This document shows, piece after piece, positions 25,022 to 35,868 of a DNA stretch of 64,000 nt. A program made the translations under genes and the position numbers. The notes under the pieces are model-generated. The model did no database searches. It was not told the origin of the DNA and saw nothing but the letters and a program-made list of their open reading frames with translations. The DNA is taken from contig JASJZC010000004.1 in assembly GCA_037178855.1 (NCBI GenBank), forward strand, positions 1,736,001 through 1,800,000. Reading direction: 5' to 3'. Each line of letters opens with the position of its first letter. Positions within the stretch are counted from its first letter, which is position 1. The DNA is from Oscheius sp. JU75 (lineage: Eukaryota; Nematoda; Chromadorea; Rhabditida; Rhabditidae).

Positions 25022-26464
25022 CTAGTCATCGTCACTTTCTTCATCGTCGGATTCCTCACCTTCCTCGTCATCAAAGTCCTCTGAATCTTCTTCTCCCTCA
25101 TCCGACTCGTCCTCGTCTCCTTCTTCATCCGAATCCGTTACCCGCTTTTTTTTCTTACCCGAAAGGTCGTCAAAGAATCTGCATTTTGGAAAGTTTCTAA
25201 TAAAGCAACGGGAACATACCCTTCCTTGACGATCTGTTTCCTCTTCTGAATGTTGTCGGCTCGAAGGAGAGGAATACCGGCCATAATATCTTCCAATGGC
25301 CATATTTTAAGCGAACAGGCCATTCCGGCCAGCGAGACAAGCATAGTTCGATCAGGCGATACCTGCAATTTGTCTACTCCTTCGTCTTGTTCTCCGTGAG
25401 TTCCAACAGCTCCCAGACGTTTTGTGGGCATAACATTGAGCAACCTGGAAGATATCTTGGCTCACAAAGCAATTTTTAGAACGAACCTGAGTTTACTGGA
25501 AGCTTCGCTGCCCGTGATGAGGAGTCCTTTGCGGAGTTGGACTATTTGATTGACACCCATGTCGAAGCCGCTCTCGATTCTTTCGAGCAAGTTTCCATAG
25601 TCGCCGTGTTTGAAAACCTCAATAGTTCCATCGATTCCGCCGGAATAGACGTATCTAAAAGACAGCTGAAGAGTGAAATCCGAGAAACGACAACTGACTT
25701 GTCCGTGACACAGAGACTCAGCAGCTCCGAATGCATTGTTTCACTTTTCATTCGCAGCTTGCATTTTCGAACCTCGTACGCGGCTAGTGAACCGTCGGAA
25801 GAGGCGGAGAGCAGATTGTGACGAGAATCCATTGCCAGAGCGTTGATGTCCTGAATGGTAAATTTTGATGTGCAGTTTGTCGCAGAAACCCACATTTTCC
25901 TGTTCCTTCCACTCAGAAATCTGTGGCCTAGTTGCTCGAAAATCCCACGTTCTCACCTAAAATTAGTTAAGAAGAGACCGGGAAAAAAGCTGGCCTGCCC
26001 TTCCTCATCTCCCGTAGCAAATTGCTGATGTTTACGAGCAGTCGGAGGAAGCAGACAAAGCACGTTTGGACGATTCTTTGTCCCGTTAACAATACAGCGA
26101 ACTCTGTAGAAGAAGTATACATAGAAAGAGGCAAAAAGATCTGACCTTTTGCCCGTCTCGACGTCATAACTGCAGACAGCCTTATTTCGACTAACACAAT
26201 AGAGCTGAGACTGGTCGTGGTCGAAGATTACGTCGCGGACACTCGCATTCATATCAAACTGCCATCCGTCCTGAAATGTTTTAACTTTTGTCAGTCCTAA
26301 AAGAAGCGCACAGGACAAAAGGGGGGAAAACTTACTAACATCTTCTTGTTTCCGAGATCAATCTTTTGCAAACGCAGAGATCCATCGACAGACCCGATTG
26401 CAATCCACCCGTCATCGCCGAGTGCCATGCAGGTCGGAGGAAATTCCTCCAACTTTACCTCCAT
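25022..26464 (-). CDS. WD40 protein, WDR55-like
   Basis: A nucleolar-type WD40 protein of about 400 residues, needed in animals and yeast (Jip5) for ribosome biogenesis. Repeats read as IAIGSVDGSLRL, SVRDVIFDHDQSQLY, FATGDEEGQVRTWDF, INALAMDSRHNLLSASSDGS, YVYSGGIDGTIEVF and VSPDRTMLVSLAG. After the propeller come the family-typical FFDDLSGKKKKR and a very acidic tail (DSDEEGDEDESDEGEED to ESDDD). The ATG directly follows a TTTGTCAG acceptor. The upstream gene TIMELESS ends 175 bp before it, and ZNHIT2-like begins 152 bp after it. Confidence 0.88.
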
Positions 26465-26639
26465 CTGACAAACAACCTACTGTTTACACAAAGTGAGGGT
26501 GATGGAAGGAAGATATGGATTGAGGGAGAGCAATAGGAAAAACAGTAATGCTGAAAAGAACGAAGGTACACATTTTATATTATTGGCATGATACAGGATG
26601 TCATAAACCCGTTAAAATTGTGAAAATAGGCTGAAAAGT

Positions 26640-29600
26640 TTAAAGTTTGTCTTCGTCGTCGGAGTCGATCAGTACCCTGCGTACTTTGCGAGCAGACTGT
26701 GCGGCAGACGGCGGCTCGCTGACTGCCGATTCGCGGTCACTTTCATCATCCGAAGAAAGTACTCGGCGTCTCTTCTGAAAGGAAGATTATATTGCGATAA
26801 AAGGGGATCGATACTTTGGATATTGTGATTTCGCCGTCATTGGAATCTTCCTTATCTTTTTGTTGATTCAGCTGAGAGTAGGGACGACTTACATTCTCCT
26901 TGTTTTCAACAGCAGTTAAACTATGTTCTTCCTGAATAAGCTTATGTTACAAATTGAAAGGAAAGTACCATCGGCTCTTCGTCGTCCGAGTCCAATACAA
27001 CTCGGGTGGTCTTCCGAGTACCCATATCACCTTCTTCGTCATCGCTGTCGGCCAAAGGAACATCTTCATCTTTATCGGAGTTTTTCTCCAAATCGGAGAG
27101 GTCTGCCAGCGGAGCGATTCCTTCTTCTTCATCCTCGTCGTCGCCAATGATGAAATTTTCGCTTTGATTCTTCTTTCTCTGACTAAACAAATCTTTTAGG
27201 CTACTAAAGTTCCTACGTTTTCAGAGCCTTCTTCTTCTCGTACGGGATTCCTGCATAGGCTAGCTGTTTGATGATCTTCGGTCTACTGAACGTCCCTTTT
27301 CCTTTCTCTTCGAGAGATTCGCGTAACCAACTGACCAGATCCACTGGATATTCATAGGACACGGTTAAAAAGAGGCTTACACTGGCTATTGTCGTCCATG
27401 TCGTTGAATCTCTCCACCAGTTCCTTCATGAGAATGATTGGGAACGACTTGTCGGCCCCTTTGGTTCGTTTGGCTCCGAAGGCGTCCAGTCCGAGCTGCT
27501 TCAACTTCTTCTGGATCTGGGCTCGGGTTCGGGCTCTCGACAAATTTCCCTCAATATAGTCAAAAAGATCCATTCCCTCCGGTCTCTCGTCCATATCCTT
27601 CCATTCGTTGTGCAAAGAACTGAGCTCATCTTCTAGTTCTTCCGACCAGGTCAATTTGTCTACATCAGTTCTGAAAAGGTTGGTAAGTTAACAACAAAAG
27701 AAAGGACTCGCGTTGAGAAGGATCCAAAACCGTGTTCCAACTCATAGGATTCTTTGCTGCTCTTGAAAAAAAGAGCTTCTGGTGCCATCTTCTCTCCAAC
27801 CTGCTTGAATCTTTTGAAAAACCTCTTCAGCAAGTGATTTCCGAAGTTGTATAGCTCGTAGTATTGACTCTTCTTCCGTTCTTCGGGACTGAGAGGAGTG
27901 ATTTTCTCAGCGACACGCTGCAGAATTCGGAACAGGGATAACTAGAAATGTTACTATTGGAACATAAGGGAAAAAAAGGTTACCTGGAAGAGACGACAGT
28001 GCATCTTCAGATCGAAGCCAATTCGGTGGAGCATTTTCACAAGAGCCTTGTTCAATTCGGAAGAGTTTTTGTCGAAATCGTCCAGAAGGAATAGGTACCT
28101 AGACAGGGTTATTCGGTGAAAAACACTTAGGGTGACTGACCATTTGATAACATTGGAAGCAGCGAATCTGACGACATATCCGTCGAAGTCGAACTGAACT
28201 TCCTTCGTTTCGTAGTCACTCTCTTCGTCCTCTTCCTCACTGCCACCGTTCTCGTCCAGCATTTCCGACGAGCCAAAACGATTTTCTGCCTCCTGTTCGG
28301 CTTTGACGAGACTCTCAGCAATCTCGTTCAGGTCCGTGTAGAATATATTGCGCAGCTCGACGAATTCCTCTTCCGGCAGAATATCCTTCGAGCCGAAAAT
28401 GTCCTCTGAGTACCATATGTCTCGACACTTTCGGTAAAGACCGGCAGCATCGGCAGGGCGTTTTTCTCGTAGAGCTCGCTGAATTTTGAGCATCGCGTAC
28501 TGCCTGAAAGATGGGTTGCTAGAAGAGACAAAAGGAGCAGACTCACTGATGTTCTTCATCGGTGCTATTCAGCAGCGAGTTGATGGCAGTTTGATCCTCT
28601 GGCAGCTCTTCGTGGCCCATCAAGCCGTCGCTCAGATCTTCGCAGATTTTAGCCCAAATGAGGTCAAGTCGCTCTTCCGGCCACACATCACAAGGATGTT
28701 TTGAAGACTTTTGAGTGTGCTGCAGCCTTTTTGCTGAGAAATTACTGTGATATATTCCTATCAGAGGTCACTTACTCTTCTTCTTTCCGCTCTTTTTCTT
28801 CTGTCGTTTCAGAACGGACTGCAGTTCTCCGCTCTTGACACATTTCTCCATCATTCGGAAGTAGTAATGAGTTGCCAGGGCCAATTCTTGGAGGAACGTC
28901 TTGGAAACTGTAGCCGGTTGGAACTTTTTCAGGATCGAAATTGCTAAATCGCGATATTCCTCGACGCTGAGAATGTGTCTACAGACGGCTCTAGATGCTT
29001 CTTTATCCTCCGCCGACCCATCTTCGACCATGTATTGTGTGCTGAACAAATTGTTACAGGAAAATGAACTGGGACCTACAAAAGAATAAGCTCCTTGTAA
29101 GCTGTCACGGCATATTGTGCCCGAACACCATATGGTCGGCCTTCTTTTTTCTGAAGAGCAGCGTTCTCCAAGTACTGGTCGATTTTGATTTGGAGATTGT
29201 GGAAAGAATCTACTCCGACACAACATTCTACCTGAAAAAGACAATTTGAAACCGAAATAATTCTTCTACCGTTTGGGAGGTCATTTTCGATAAACGACAG
29301 AATCGGAGAAAAAACCGCATGACAAGGAAATAATGAATATCGGCATTCTTCAGTGTGAGAGAGCGGGATCCTTCCAGAGCCGCAGCCTTGCAATTCTTCA
29401 TCAGTCGGTTGAAACCTCTAGCCAGGACATCTTCGAGGAAGATCTTCATTCGGAGACGAAGCTCCAAGGACGAGAGATGCTGCTCTTCTTTCGCCTCACA
29501 GAGTCGTCTGTTCTTGGAGACACGGACCTTCTTCTTCCGCTCGTCCAGGAAAGACAGCTTATTGATGTCCATTACTGGTCTGAATTCGGCTTACATATGA

Positions 29601-30703
29601 ACTGGACTACTCTTACTTTGCTGTGAAAAATTTGTTCTCTTTGTTGATCGTGCTTACTCCATCTACCCAATATGTTCCGGCAAATCGGGAGTGTCGAATG
29701 GCTAGCATTCGTCGTTTGGTGTCGGCCATTCGGGACTGCTCCTTCTCGAAAAGATCCTGGAGTTCTCGATCTGCTTTTTCGCGTTCCTCGTCACTTCTTC
29801 CGACTGCCGCAGCGATAATGTCTTCGGGTTTCTGAAGCATTCATGCTGTGAGAAAATGAATAATCCCACATGCTCCTTGACAATGTAGCCGATAACTTCC
29901 AATACGGAGAGATGAAAATCTTTTTCTTGAGACTGTGAGGCGATGTGAATGAATATCTAAACAGAAGTTGCAAAGTTTTACGGAAACGACTTACATTTTG
30001 GATGCCAGAGCTCAAGAAGGCCAAAATAACACGATCATGAGAATTCGATTCGAGCGCTGTCCGCTTTTCGTCGTGAGCAGAATGTGAAATAGAGAGAATA
30101 TAGCGGATAAGGACGGTGATTCTCTCCATTACGAGCCGATCTTCTTCTGTTCGCTCATCCCATTCCTGCAATCTATTCCTCAGAGAAAAGATACAAAAAT
30201 ACCGTCTGCATAAAGTACTTCTCCAACTTCTTCTTTAAGATATCGAACAGGTCCGAATCGGCAAATGACAGTTTAGCCTTTTTCAAGTTGTCTTCGAGCT
30301 GGAAACACAGCTTCGCCTGCTCTGTTCCTTCGGGCTGTTTTCCCATAAAAGTCACCAAAGTCGGCTGTACGATATTCACCATTAGTCTGGAACTGACACT
30401 ATTATTTGACAACGGGAATATACCTAAGAACAATGTCGAACATCTGTTCATCGTCCTGTTTCGCCTTCAACAGTGGAATAAGATCATTCTCGACAATGTT
30501 CCTCTCTCCGATTATTTTTCTGGCTACATGTTGATTGCCGTCTGTTCGAAGGTAGCGAATAAGATCTCTCAGAGTTTCTGAAAAACGAAAATAATTTTAA
30601 ACAAAAACTTGATCTTACCAAAACAATCGGGTTCTGGGCAATATTTTCCGCCATCATCGGTGTACCCAAGTGCTGATACTGCTCCTTGCACGATGACTTC
30701 CAT
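26640..30703 (-). CDS. TIMELESS replication-fork protection factor
   Basis: The TIMELESS domain begins near the N-terminus (VIVQGAVSALGYTDDG, TLRDLIRYLRTDGNQH, IVLRLMVNIVQPTLVTF) and continues with DDRVILAFLSSGIQN-type sequence, RHSRFAGTYWVDGVSTI, LEDVLARGFNRLMKNCK, YLVMRFFLRFCRL and FLQELALATHYYFRMMEK. The later PAB region is present (WSEELEDELSSLHNEW, FPIILMKELVERFNDMDD). The C-terminus is disordered and acidic, with repeated RVL-SDDE blocks ending IDSDDEDKL. With Tipin it stabilises paused forks and supports cohesion. The start ATG follows a GTTTCAG acceptor by 8 nt. It is the first gene of a five-gene minus-strand run. Confidence 0.94.
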
Positions 30704-31039
30704 GTGCTGGGCTGAAACGACAATATACATGGATGATAGAATAGATTTAAAACAGAAATATGATAAATAAAAGAAAATTAATTTTAAACTTAAGAAGCTC
30801 GCGCGCTGAAAGGTCAATGGAGCGCAAATGGTGGGAAATCAGAGAAAACCTTTCCCCAGACTTTCTCATTTCTTATTTTGCCAGCAAGTTTTTGGTAATA
30901 GTTCGGCAGGCGGCTCGTTTCGTCCAAACGTTTTCGCGCGCATTTTTGAATTCGACGGGATGAGGAGAAAGAGATCGAATCGTAAAGAAACTGTCGATAG
31001 TAGTAACAAAGAACTTTTATAATATATACCGCTTCTTCT

Positions 31040-32290
31040 CCAAGATCAAGACCTGCATCATGTTCTTGGCCGACTTGAAGGTAGCCATGAAGTTTTGGGC
31101 GATCTTCCACGGATTCTTGGTTATTACTTTGCTCATATTGACATCGATTCCTTCCGTGTGTTCGACGGGAGATTGACCCCTTCCCAAGGAATCATGACGC
31201 CGTTTCTTCGCAGTCTCCTTCTTGATCTCCTCCGTCAATCCGAAGTATTTCTCCCAGCTTGTTCACTAGCATAGCATAAATTCGGTCATCAGGGCCATGA
31301 CCGGATTGTAGGCCACGATTCCGCCATCCGCGTAGCCGTGGAACGAGTGGAAGTAGTAGAAAGCAGCGGGCAGCCTTCTAGGTGATCATTTAGTCTGAAT
31401 CGAGGAACTGATACTTTTTCATCATGGTGTCTGGAATTGGATTCGATGACAATAGTTGCGGAAGAGGAGCATGCTGATCGGGGTCTTTCTAGAGTCAGAC
31501 ACAGTCACGATGACCTTTTTGTTTTTAATGGCGCTCATCCGGGAGTTTCCGAACTGCTTGCGCATTACCGCCTCCATTCCAATGAACTGTATTTCGGGAA
31601 TTTGTTCTTATTTCCACAGAAGATGTTCCGCGTCTTGCGGAAGAGCGCTTTACAGAAGAAGTTCAACGACGATCCTGGGGCTGTCATCAGTCCGAAGATT
31701 CCGCCACACTAATCCAGTCAACGTAGTCCATCAGCTGTTCGTCCAACTTCTTCTCAAGATTGAACAGAGCTTACACATCGATAAATTCTCTGGCTCCACT
31801 TTCGTCGAAACATAGATTCACCTGCTCGCGTTCCTGCTAAACCGTTTTGTTCTCCGTGGGCTACCCGCTCGACCTTTTTCCCCTCATTATTCCTCACTTT
31901 TCAAAGCTTCTCGGGGGCAGTCAAGACGACGAGTATGTAACAAGTTCTCCTGTTTCCACACTCGGCAGCCAGATGTAGTGCAGTGTTGCCGTCGTCAGAC
32001 AGTCTCCTCATAAACAGATCGTGTCGTTGTCGCCCATTATCGCAGGCTTGAAAAGCTTCTCCTTGTTCTCCTTCTCCAGACAGGCCATGTGGTTGTATTC
32101 GCTGTCCGACCAAATGACACAACTTTTCGACTTATGGGAGCCACGAGATATTCGTCCTCTACCAAGTATTGAGTTGCTTGCGTGTCTATCAAGACTTTTG
32201 GAAACAAGTGTAGCTGATGCCCCGTTGGGGCTCGTGACAGGTCGATGCTGTTCTAGTTGGGCTACCATGACAGGAGCGACGTCCCCTAAC
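31040..32290 (-). pseudogene. Decayed calcium-independent phospholipase A2 (PLA2G6-like)
   Basis: Fragments in order match the iPLA2-VI family: an ankyrin repeat (DDGNTALHLAAECGN), a segment aligning with the patatin glycine loop but altered (CFDESGARE instead of DGGGIKG), LFNLEKKLDEQLMDYVDW, GGIFGLMTAPGSS, MEAVMRKQFGNSRM, LLFRNYCHR, YADGGIVAYNPVMALMTEF, and SLGRGQSPV then NPWKIAQNF. An in-frame TAA at 31771-31773 and TAG/TGA at 31263-31268 break it. Frameshifts separate several blocks, and the nucleophile elbow GTSTG is missing at about 31697-31715, while the DGG aspartate remains. It would not be a working lipase. Indel errors in the assembly could explain some breaks but not the lost motif. 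Confidence 0.7.
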
Positions 32291-32359
32291 AAAGCGATCT
32301 CCCAAACTGACTTGACTTGCCAACAATTAGTGTGGGCACAAAGTAGTGCACACTAATTT
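32290..32359. repeat. Truncated relative of the 1.06-2.04 kb foldback element
   Basis: The stretch around CAATTAGTGTGGGCACAAAG continuing into TAGTGCACACTAATT closely matches one arm of the foldback element at about 1391-1436 and, inverted, at about 1612-1655. Only about 70 bp is recognisable. It lies between the decayed phospholipase and the 3' end of the membrane-protein gene. Confidence 0.8.
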
Positions 32360-32389
32360 AGAACTAGATTTTATTAGAGGAACTACAAA

Positions 32390-33741
32390 CTAAACGTAGT
32401 AGACGATTTCATCTTCGTCCAAACCATCGTGTAGATGGAGAACATCGTATTTTAATTGCTCTGAACATTTTCTCTATTAGTCTTAAAAAGCATGCCCTAC
32501 CATAACCATCTCGCGTCTTCTTCTTGGTGAAGAGAACGTCGTTTGACTCATCTGTTTTCAAGAAACTGTTAGCCACACAAATGAGGATAAAGTAGATGCA
32601 ACCGGGAGCATTGAAGAGGTGAACCAGATCGATGGAACCGTTCAGGATACGAACAAAGTCGGTCTCAGTTGTGGACAGAAGCTGAAAAGAGTCCCAAAGA
32701 TCAGGGAGAGGGAGACATTGCCGGATGGCCAATCTGAATAATTCGCTCTCGACAAACCTCGAATACACTCATGCGGATCAGAATAAGCGAGAGTGTGAAG
32801 TTAGCGAACATCCATGTGACCCACGAGACTATAAGGAAGACGGAGCTTTCCTGAATCCCCTATTTGTGCGAAGATCCTTGTACTCACCTTCCGGTAGGCG
32901 TTGAATAAGGAGAGAGACACGCAGATTCCCAGCAGACTGATCAGTGCTTGGAGAACTGAAAAGTCTTTTGAAGCTGAGAAAGTAACTAACTTTGCCATTC
33001 AACCGCCTCGTCGACTGACTTGTTCTTGTAGGAAACGACGTAGATAACGACTCGAATCGAGTAGAAAAATGACCAGAAGAGGGAGAAAAGAGCACATTGA
33101 TGGAACGTCTTTTTGTTAGGATGAAGTTTTCCCATTTCGGTCTGGAATGAGGTCAAGTTCGAAGAAAGCTGAGTGATTCTGAGGCAGAGATTTGCTGCTG
33201 GAAAAAAGACTCGTGCGGGGCGGAGACTCGCGAATTGCAAATGACAAACTCTTCGCTGAGCAGGAACAAGAGATTAGAATCCTCTCGAAGGGAGGTGAGA
33301 TTGCCGTCAAACGGCTTGATTAATAGCTGCCCGGAAAGGGGCCCATTTCCTGTTCGGGTTATGCATTTTTGCCTCTTTTACAGAAGAAGAGAGGACTCTA
33401 ATTGGAGCAGGAGGAATCAATTACTCTAATCCAGAGGGTAGTGTCCTTTTGACTCTTGGAGAAGAAGTGAATGTTCGCATCCAATTTGGCGGGACGCAGA
33501 CGGCACGAAATGAGAAACGAGCGACCAGAAGTTTATAGGTTGATGGCCAATCCGGCAAATTGCTCAAATTATGGGAGCAGGGTGTCACTCCAACCGATCG
33601 ACAACCCGCCAAGAAAGGTTTCTTCTGACAAATTGCCTCGATCTGACTTTGAAAAAATATAAGACTAATCAACAGCAGCAGTTCGATGAGCACGAGTTGG
33701 GGCTTGCGGGAGGGAGACGAGCAATCTGAACCTATCTTCAT
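32390..33741 (-). CDS. Putative multi-pass membrane protein, family unknown
   Basis: The N-terminus is a hydrophobic signal (LVLIELLLLISLIFFQ), followed by an apparently luminal or extracellular region (LDANIHFFSKSQKDTTLWI, LTSLREDSNLLFLLSEEFV). Several membrane helices come next: CALFSLFWSFFYSIRVVIYVV, FSVLQALISLLGICVSLSLF, VFLIVSWVTWMFANFTLSLI and APGCIYFILICVANSF. The C-terminus is HDGLDEDEIVYYV after a short intron. The overall plan resembles animal seven-helix proteins with a soluble N-domain (GPR180/TMEM145 type), but I cannot confirm any family. The signal-peptide frame and the LDANIHFF frame differ by one base near 33485 with no splice site between, so the model contains a probable frameshift or error. 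Confidence 0.5.
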
Positions 33742-34265
33742 CTCAAACGCTAATCCACGTAAGTCTCACGAACAAGCGGCAAAAGTATACAAATATGGAG
33801 GGAACTAGACACTTTCTGGATAAGGCAAGGTATCCAATTGCAGAGCTGCACTCTATTTGTAGCTCCAATTATAATCTTCGTGCTATAGTAAAAAACTAAA
33901 TTGGTTTGACTGATCCGTGTCTTTATTGTATTTCGTACCTTCCCTACCAGCAAATGCTCTGGTGATTGATTGCCAAGACTCTGAAGAGGTGGCTCACTTA
34001 CAATTAGGGATTTGACTACTGATAAATGATCTCCATAAGCATAATGTAACTGCAGAGTAATTTATTGAGAACAACGTAATTTTAACAAAAGTGGGAAGTA
34101 ACAAATTTAAGTGAAATAAACTGAAAAGTTCTGAAAAAGATACGTTACAATAAAGTCAAACAAAATACTAACCTCGACGTGAGTATTGCTGTCAGTATTA
34201 AAGGATTCTGGACATAATCTTCTGCAGCTTGGACCAAACCACTTAGAGGTTGGCTTAGAGATCTG
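33742..34265. other. Intergenic, no gene seen
   Basis: About 520 bp between two poorly modelled minus-strand genes, A/T-rich in places. Short ORFs on both strands show no domain and no consistent splice sites. No repeat is evident. Confidence 0.5.
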
Positions 34266-35300
34266 TCAGATCGACTGCGACGACTCTTTCATCATGAAAT
34301 TCACACGTCCAAAAGTATCAACTGAGAGAAACATTGTAACCACACGAAGCAAAGGATCCTACCGAGACGTATAGGACAGCTGGGAACATATGGTTCAATT
34401 GACGTAAGAGGCGATGCAGTTGTATCCCAGGAGAGTTTGGTCTTCTTGCTAGGAGGAGGAGCTTTGTTTCCACGAAGCAACTCGGTCTTCGGGTTTTAGA
34501 TACCGGCATATTGCTTGACCGTGGCGGCCATCTGTTCTTTCAGTACTTCCAGCTTGGATTTAGGATTTAGGACCGTTGGCGAAAGGACCTCTTTTGACTA
34601 TGCTTTCTTGTCTCGCTTTATGTCAGAAGTCTCAAGAAGCGTGGAGCGCTTGATCACCAATTTAGGAACGATCCTATTTACAGGCTCTTCTGGGATGGGC
34701 AATCTGCTCAATATCTTCTTCTGTTTGTCTTTCTAAAGCAATGTATATTTGTTGGGGAACAAAACAGGCTTTATGCGAACGTGAACGCGTTCAAATAAAC
34801 CAACCTTGACTATAGCTTCAAATTTTACGCGAACAGCCTCAAGTTTCTTAGCGGTTTCGGCAGCATAGTCGGACGAATCCGTGCGGATCACATCCGAACT
34901 GCACTTGGATCTGCCGTTCGGGAATCGTATCGTCCACTTTAACTGGCTTCTTCTTCTCGGTGATGTTCGGAGTCCTGTTTCTCATGATGGAATTGAGCGA
35001 CCTGGGCATGTCGTCGATCGGCTCATCGGCACTCATCCATTTCTCTGTGACCCAATTTTCCTCTTCTGGCCAATCGGCAATTCTTCCTAAAGACATCTTG
35101 AACACTACCTGGTAGTATAACTTTCTGTCACCGGGTCTCGCATAGTCTTGCTACAAATATTGTTTAGGAACAAGGGACGACAAAAATCTTACATAGTGGG
35201 CCGTAACTAGGCATAGCTCCCACTCGGTAAATTCCTCCATCACTTGAGCACTAAAATTGTACATTAAAAGGAGCGCAACTAGACAAGTTGAGCTTACACA
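34266..35300 (-). CDS. Uncharacterised gene with disrupted or unusually spliced frame
   Basis: Protein-like blocks on one strand read in order: VMEEFTEWELCLVTAHY, a clean 42-nt intron, QDYARPGDRKLYYQ, GRIADWPEEENWVTEKW, DDMPRSLNSIMRNRT, KKLEAVRVKFEAIVK, EEPVNRIVPKLVIKRS, SKLEVLKEQMAATVKQY, NKAPPPSKKTKLSWD and DTFGRVNFMMKESSQSI. Between them lie a one-base frame change near 34905 and in-frame TAG and TAA codons. Three in-phase introns with poor acceptors (CGCTAAG, AGCATAG, CCCGAAG) could remove these, otherwise the gene is broken. No domain is recognised; lysine-rich composition suggests a nuclear protein. The next gene upstream on the same strand starts at 37396. Confidence 0.45.
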
Positions 35301-35868
35301 AAAAAGGTAAGTGAGAGGAAAAATGGTGACAAATTCTTTAAAAAAAAAAATTCGGGAATGCGGTAATGTTTAAAAAAAAAAAAAGAAGTAAAGGGCTGAT
35401 TCTATCGGACCCGTAACTTTATCCAGAAAAAATTTCTTTCTGGAAAACCGTGACATTTTCTCTTCCTTCCCTACGATTCATCTCGTCCACTTTGAGAAAA
35501 AAACGCTGAAATGGATTTTAGGAAGTGACAGCCGCCTCTGGGGCTCCAAATTACCGTACTCCTTCATTTCGCACCCGGTCTTTTAGCCAGCCGCTACGGA
35601 TTCAATTCTATCGTTATGAGATCACATGAATAAAAATTTCAGCAAAGTAATTGTAGAACATGTAGTGCTGAAAGTTTATTTGCACATTTGTGTAGTGAAA
35701 TTATTAGGCGGAAAACAGGGGTAAAATCGGGACCAAAAGTTTCTACTACTCGTATACCATGGCGTCTGGGAATCCGTAATGTTGAATTGGGTAGGTAACT
35801 GAGGCGAGGGAAAGTGAAAAGACGTAGAGACCGGTATTATAAATATCTATTTTGAAAAGAAAGGATCA
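35301..35868. other. Intergenic with A-tracts
   Basis: Two poly(A) runs (about 35338-35350 and 35372-35384) flank a short unique piece, followed by about 480 bp without coding signal up to the end of the SWT1-like gene. The 5' end of the preceding uncharacterised gene may extend into the first bases. Confidence 0.5.

Noticed and set aside
34266-35300. Stop-codon recoding (selenocysteine or readthrough) in the uncharacterised gene
   Set aside because: The stops are TAG and TAA rather than TGA, there is no conserved context, and weak introns or decay explain them better.
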